Shown here: positions 61,295 to 64,000 of the stretch, piece by piece
Numbering within the stretch: the stretch's first letter is position 1
How the letters are laid out: each line of letters opens with the position of its first letter
DNA from: JAFGDI01 sp963662515
GTDB taxonomy: Bacteria; Planctomycetota; Phycisphaerae; Sedimentisphaerales; SM23-30
Assembly: GCA_963662515.1 (NCBI GenBank)
Contig: OY759675.1
Location: 3,844,001 to 3,908,000, forward strand
DNA: 64,000 nucleotides
Reading direction: 5' to 3'
Position numbers and translations under genes: made by a program
Notes under the pieces: generated by a model
What the model saw: the letters and a program-made list of their open reading frames with translations, nothing else
Told to the model about the DNA's origin: nothing
Databases searched by the model: none

Positions 61295-61769
61295 GTATAT
61301 TTTACTCAAAATGCTGTTTTTCAGGGACGACTATCTATATTGGAAACCGGAGACAGGGAAACTTGTTTACTGAAACAAATTACCTAAGCAAAACCCACAA
61401 CCTGCCCACTCAGGCCCCAACCTCGCCATCCAGTCACTTATGATCCAACAGCCATATTGGTCACATAGGTCACATGCGTCCCATAGGTCTCAGGCCAATT
61501 ACCAATTGTCATTCAACCGATCAATCTCAGTCAAAAAATGATTATCTAAACACTAAAAAGTCAGAGTAAAATTGTCTGAAACCGACTAAAAACACTCAGA
61601 AAAGCATCAAAAACAGACTGTTCCGACACCACTTTGCAACCTACAATAAATGTATAACTCAAAACGACATCAGCTACATCTCATGCCTGAGATGAAACCA
61701 TGCCACATAACCATTATAAAACCACACTTACAGCCAGCATTTCTCATAGAGTCCCACTTACAAAATCTG
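61295..61769. other. Repeat-bearing intergenic region
   Basis: It contains the right 27-bp direct repeat (61336-61362) and a TAGGTCACAT-type block (61455-61543) homologous to 54568-54640. No gene is supported; the remainder is AT-rich. Confidence 0.55.
61336..61362. repeat. 27-bp direct repeat, right copy
   Basis: Exact copy of 57855-57881, about 40 bases after the transposase stop. Confidence 0.8.
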
Positions 61770-62399
61770 CTATTGACAATCTTTGCTTTGTGATGAAATG
61801 CCTCGCACCGACTCTTTTTCACTGTACCGCTTCTCATATATGCCCACCGGTATCAGAACCTTGAAAAATGTCGCCAATAACAGCCGGAGATCAAACCACA
61901 AGGAGCAATGCTCAACATAAAAAACATCCAGCTCCAGCTTTTGTTCTATCGTAAGTGAACCTCTGCCAGATATTTGCGCCAGACCTGTAAGACCCGGCAG
62001 AACCTCCAGCCGACGACGCTGCCTCTCATTCCACTCTGATATCTGACTGACATATAAAGGCCGCGGACCTACCAGAGACATATCACCCAGCAACACATTC
62101 AATAACTGCGGCAACTCATCTAAAGACAGTAAACGCAAGTATTTACCGATAGCAGTCAATCGAGGATCACTTCCATCCTGCGGCGAATTACCATAAGGAT
62201 CACACTGACTTTTCATCGTACGAAACTTATACAACCTAAATGGCCGGCCCTCAAGACCGGCTCGCTCCTGGACAAAAAATACGCCTGAACCACTGCAAAA
62301 CCTTATAAATAAAGATATTATAACAACTAACAGCAAAGCCGCCGGCATCGCCAATAATACCAAGATCACATCTGCTATCCGCTTTATCGTTCTGTACAT
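61770..62399 (-). CDS. Sugar-phosphate transferase (WcaJ/PglC type)
   Basis: 209-aa bacterial sugar transferase that moves a phospho-sugar from a nucleotide sugar to undecaprenyl phosphate, starting exopolysaccharide or O-antigen repeat units. An N-terminal membrane segment (VILVLLAMPAALLLVVIISLFI) is followed by YKFRTMK, LDELPQLLNVLLGDMSLVGP and PGLTGLAQISGRG, all family motifs. It is the short (PglC-like) form without the four extra N-terminal helices. Divergent from a NusG-like gene, so this is probably the edge of a polysaccharide cluster. Confidence 0.92.
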   Translation of the reverse strand: MYRTIKRIADVILVLLAMPAALLLVVIISLFIRFCSGSGVFFVQERAGLEGRPFRLYKFRTMKSQCDPYGNSPQDGSDPRLTAIGKYLRLLSLDELPQLLNVLLGDMSLVGPRPLYVSQISEWNERQRRRLEVLPGLTGLAQISGRGSLTIEQKLELDVFYVEHCSLWFDLRLLLATFFKVLIPVGIYEKRYSEKESVRGISSQSKDCQ

Positions 62400-62712
62400 C
62401 GTTTGCTTTACCTGATATCAAACCAAATTTCAAAACCAGACAATATTTCCTTTATTAACACATACTTAGATCAACACCACTCCCTGACCTCTTCTTGTTG
62501 ACTACCACTGCCAGAGCTGATATTATATCTTATATATGCGCATAATAGCAGTTTTTTCTGTATTTACTCTATAGAATAACTATAATACGCGATTGATTCT
62601 GACATAACAACTTATAATTACAAAAGTTAAAGAGGTCACCCACTTTCCCCATGATCTCTTAAGACTACTGAGTATATAACTTTGTAATTTTACGAAAGGA
62701 ATTCTTAACACC
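62400..62712. other. Divergent promoter region
   Basis: A 313-base AT-rich gap between the sugar transferase and the NusG-like gene. It must hold promoters for both directions. I could not place a -35/-10 pair with confidence. AAAGGA lies 13 bases before the ATG at 62713. Confidence 0.45.
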
Positions 62713-63267
62713 ATGGTGTTAAAATTAGAGGAAAATCCAGCAGTATCATACCCTGATGACTGCCTGTACAGAGAACAATATCGCGGCCAATGGTGGGTTG
62801 CACATACCAAAGCACGCAATGAAAAAGCTCTTGCATGGCAGTTATGTAAGATGGAAGTTCCTTATTACCTGCCACTTATAGAAAAAACTACCAAAAAGGG
62901 CAAAAGAAAATTCAAATCTTTACTCCCCCTGTTCGGTGGATATCTCTTTTTCTGCGGCGATGACGAAGACAGATATAAAGCCTTAACTACCAACAGGATA
63001 GCAAACATAATCCTTGTCGCTGACCAGGTTATGCTTATCTCTCAGCTAAGAGCTGTTCACACCGCTCTGACCTGCGGCTCTGAGATCGACCCTTACCCAT
63101 CTGTAGTAGCCGGCAAACGATGCGTGGTCACCTCCGGTCCGCTTCGCGGCGTGGAAGGTATAGTAGAGAAAAAAGAGTCTGTTACAAAAATACTACTCAA
63201 AGTTGATATACTTGGCCAGTCGGCTGCTGTTACCATAGACCCGGCATTTCTGGAAGCGTTAGAGTAA
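62713..63267 (+). CDS. NusG-like specialized antiterminator
   Basis: 184-aa paralogue of NusG of the RfaH/UpxY/LoaP kind. The NGN domain starts QWWVAHTKARNEKALAWQL and includes SLLPLFGGYLFFCGD; the KOW domain near the C-terminus has KRCVVTSGPLRGVEGIVEKK. Such proteins are commonly the first gene of capsule or exopolysaccharide operons and suppress premature termination there. The divergent sugar transferase supports that role. It is not the housekeeping NusG: it is short and lies beside no ribosomal or sec genes. Confidence 0.85.
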   Translation: MVLKLEENPAVSYPDDCLYREQYRGQWWVAHTKARNEKALAWQLCKMEVPYYLPLIEKTTKKGKRKFKSLLPLFGGYLFFCGDDEDRYKALTTNRIANIILVADQVMLISQLRAVHTALTCGSEIDPYPSVVAGKRCVVTSGPLRGVEGIVEKKESVTKILLKVDILGQSAAVTIDPAFLEALE

Positions 63268-63331
63268 CAACCATAAACGCCAATCAAATATAAATAATTG
63301 AAGATAAATGAGATAGAATTGACGGTGAAAA

Positions 63332-64000
63332 GTGACAGATGATAAAGACATAAAGGCGTGCGATAGCAATATCAATACCTGCAATTGCTGTTGCTCTGTA
63401 AATAACACCACAGGCAATAATTGTACTACTACCCCAACTGGTGAAGTCGCCTTACCAGCAACTCAGGTTGCATGGTGGCATATTCATCGACGGCTCTATG
63501 ACTGGGTAATGCATTGGGCACAAACACCTTATGGCTCCTGGGCCTTGTTCATTCTCTCCTTTGCCGAATCCTCATTTTTCCCTGTACCTCCAGATGTATT
63601 ACTGGCCCCGCTGACCTTAGGAGCGCGTCATAAGTGGCTGCGATTCTTCTTGTTATGTTCTCTGGCCAGTGTATTAGGCGGTATCTTTGGCTATTGCATA
63701 GGCTATTTCCTCTGGGACCAGATCGGTGAGTGGGCCTTTGCAAATCTGGCCTGGGCCAAACTAACCCCAGATAACTTCAATAAATTCAAAGAGTTATACG
63801 ACAAATATGATTTCTGGATAGTTTTCATCTGCGGCTTTACTCCACTACCTTATAAGGTATGTACCATAACGGCGGGCATAGCCGCGATCAACTTCCCGGC
63901 ATTCCTCATCGGGTCAACGATAAGCCGCTCGGCCAGATTTTTCATGGTCGCCGGTCTTTTTGCTGCCTTTGGGCCAACCATTAAACCCTTTATTGACAAG
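63332..64000 (+). CDS. DedA-family membrane protein (C-terminus beyond window)
   Basis: 223 residues visible, open to the right edge. A Cys/Asn-rich soluble N-terminus (about 45 residues, CNCCCSVNNTTGNNC) precedes the DedA/VTT region: WALFILSFAESSFFPVPPDV, GGIFGYCIGYFLW and FICGFTPLPYKVCTITAG (the F-x-P-x-P re-entrant loop). DedA proteins are linked to lipid (undecaprenyl phosphate, phospholipid) movement. The start is a GTG at 63332, the first possible after an in-frame TGA; its ribosome binding site is weak, so a later start is possible. The Cys-rich extension is unusual. Confidence 0.8.
   Translation, partial: MTDDKDIKACDSNINTCNCCCSVNNTTGNNCTTTPTGEVALPATQVAWWHIHRRLYDWVMHWAQTPYGSWALFILSFAESSFFPVPPDVLLAPLTLGARHKWLRFFLLCSLASVLGGIFGYCIGYFLWDQIGEWAFANLAWAKLTPDNFNKFKELYDKYDFWIVFICGFTPLPYKVCTITAGIAAINFPAFLIGSTISRSARFFMVAGLFAAFGPTIKPFIDK

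Overview
The window looks like a chromosomal piece of a Planctomycetota bacterium, most likely class Phycisphaerae (Sedimentisphaerales-like). This is inferred from the many secreted carbohydrate- and protein-degrading enzymes, the dockerin-like tails with a D-x-N/D-x-D-x-x-x-D pattern ending in W-L on three unrelated secreted proteins, and the order holB-ricT-metG. No taxonomic search was possible. No rRNA, tRNA or CRISPR array was seen.

Layout. 1-6.3 kb: housekeeping operon on the minus strand (holB, ricT, metG), then a TorF-like porin and a YhcH/YiaL sugar-anomerase-like gene. 6.6-13.5 kb: a 1326-aa secreted protein and comEC on the plus strand, separated by a palindromic MITE-like element. 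13.5-38.3 kb: a 25-kb Rhs/YD-repeat locus on the minus strand. It has one full-length 2621-aa Rhs protein (30478-38343), then about eight 5'-truncated orphan rhs cassettes, each made of a core fragment, a variable tip and a small downstream immunity-like gene. 38.3-41.6 kb: repeat-rich DNA with an FN3 protein, a palindrome array and a second truncated copy of the comEC 3' end. 41.6-49.5 kb: a plus-strand operon of three exported glycosidases (GH2 mannosidase-type, GH38-like, GH92) facing a GH18-like protein. 52-54.5 kb: a frameshifted C10 peptidase. 54.8-56 kb: a pair of YeeE/YedE half-transporters. 56.7 kb: rsgA behind a possible leader peptide. 58-61.3 kb: a GH31 enzyme and a decayed IS5-type transposase between 27-bp direct repeats. 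61.8-64 kb: a sugar-phosphate transferase diverging from a NusG-like antiterminator, then a DedA-type membrane protein cut by the window end.

How the genes fit together. The glycosidase block, GH18-like protein and C10 protease together suggest use of mannose-rich glycoproteins. The Rhs locus looks like an expression gene followed by a reservoir of alternative toxin tips. Four distinct Gly-rich hydrophobic tips, and only those, are each followed by a membrane protein sharing a C-terminal N-Y-[SP]-[ST]-L-x-x-x-L-[DN] motif. I interpret this as a membrane-acting toxin/immunity family, and it is the best candidate here for an undescribed system. GTAG/GTGG-type REP double hairpins sit at the 5' joint of most orphan cassettes, and one shows compensatory stem changes. 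A separate short GC-rich module is scattered through the window and has entered rhs reading frames.
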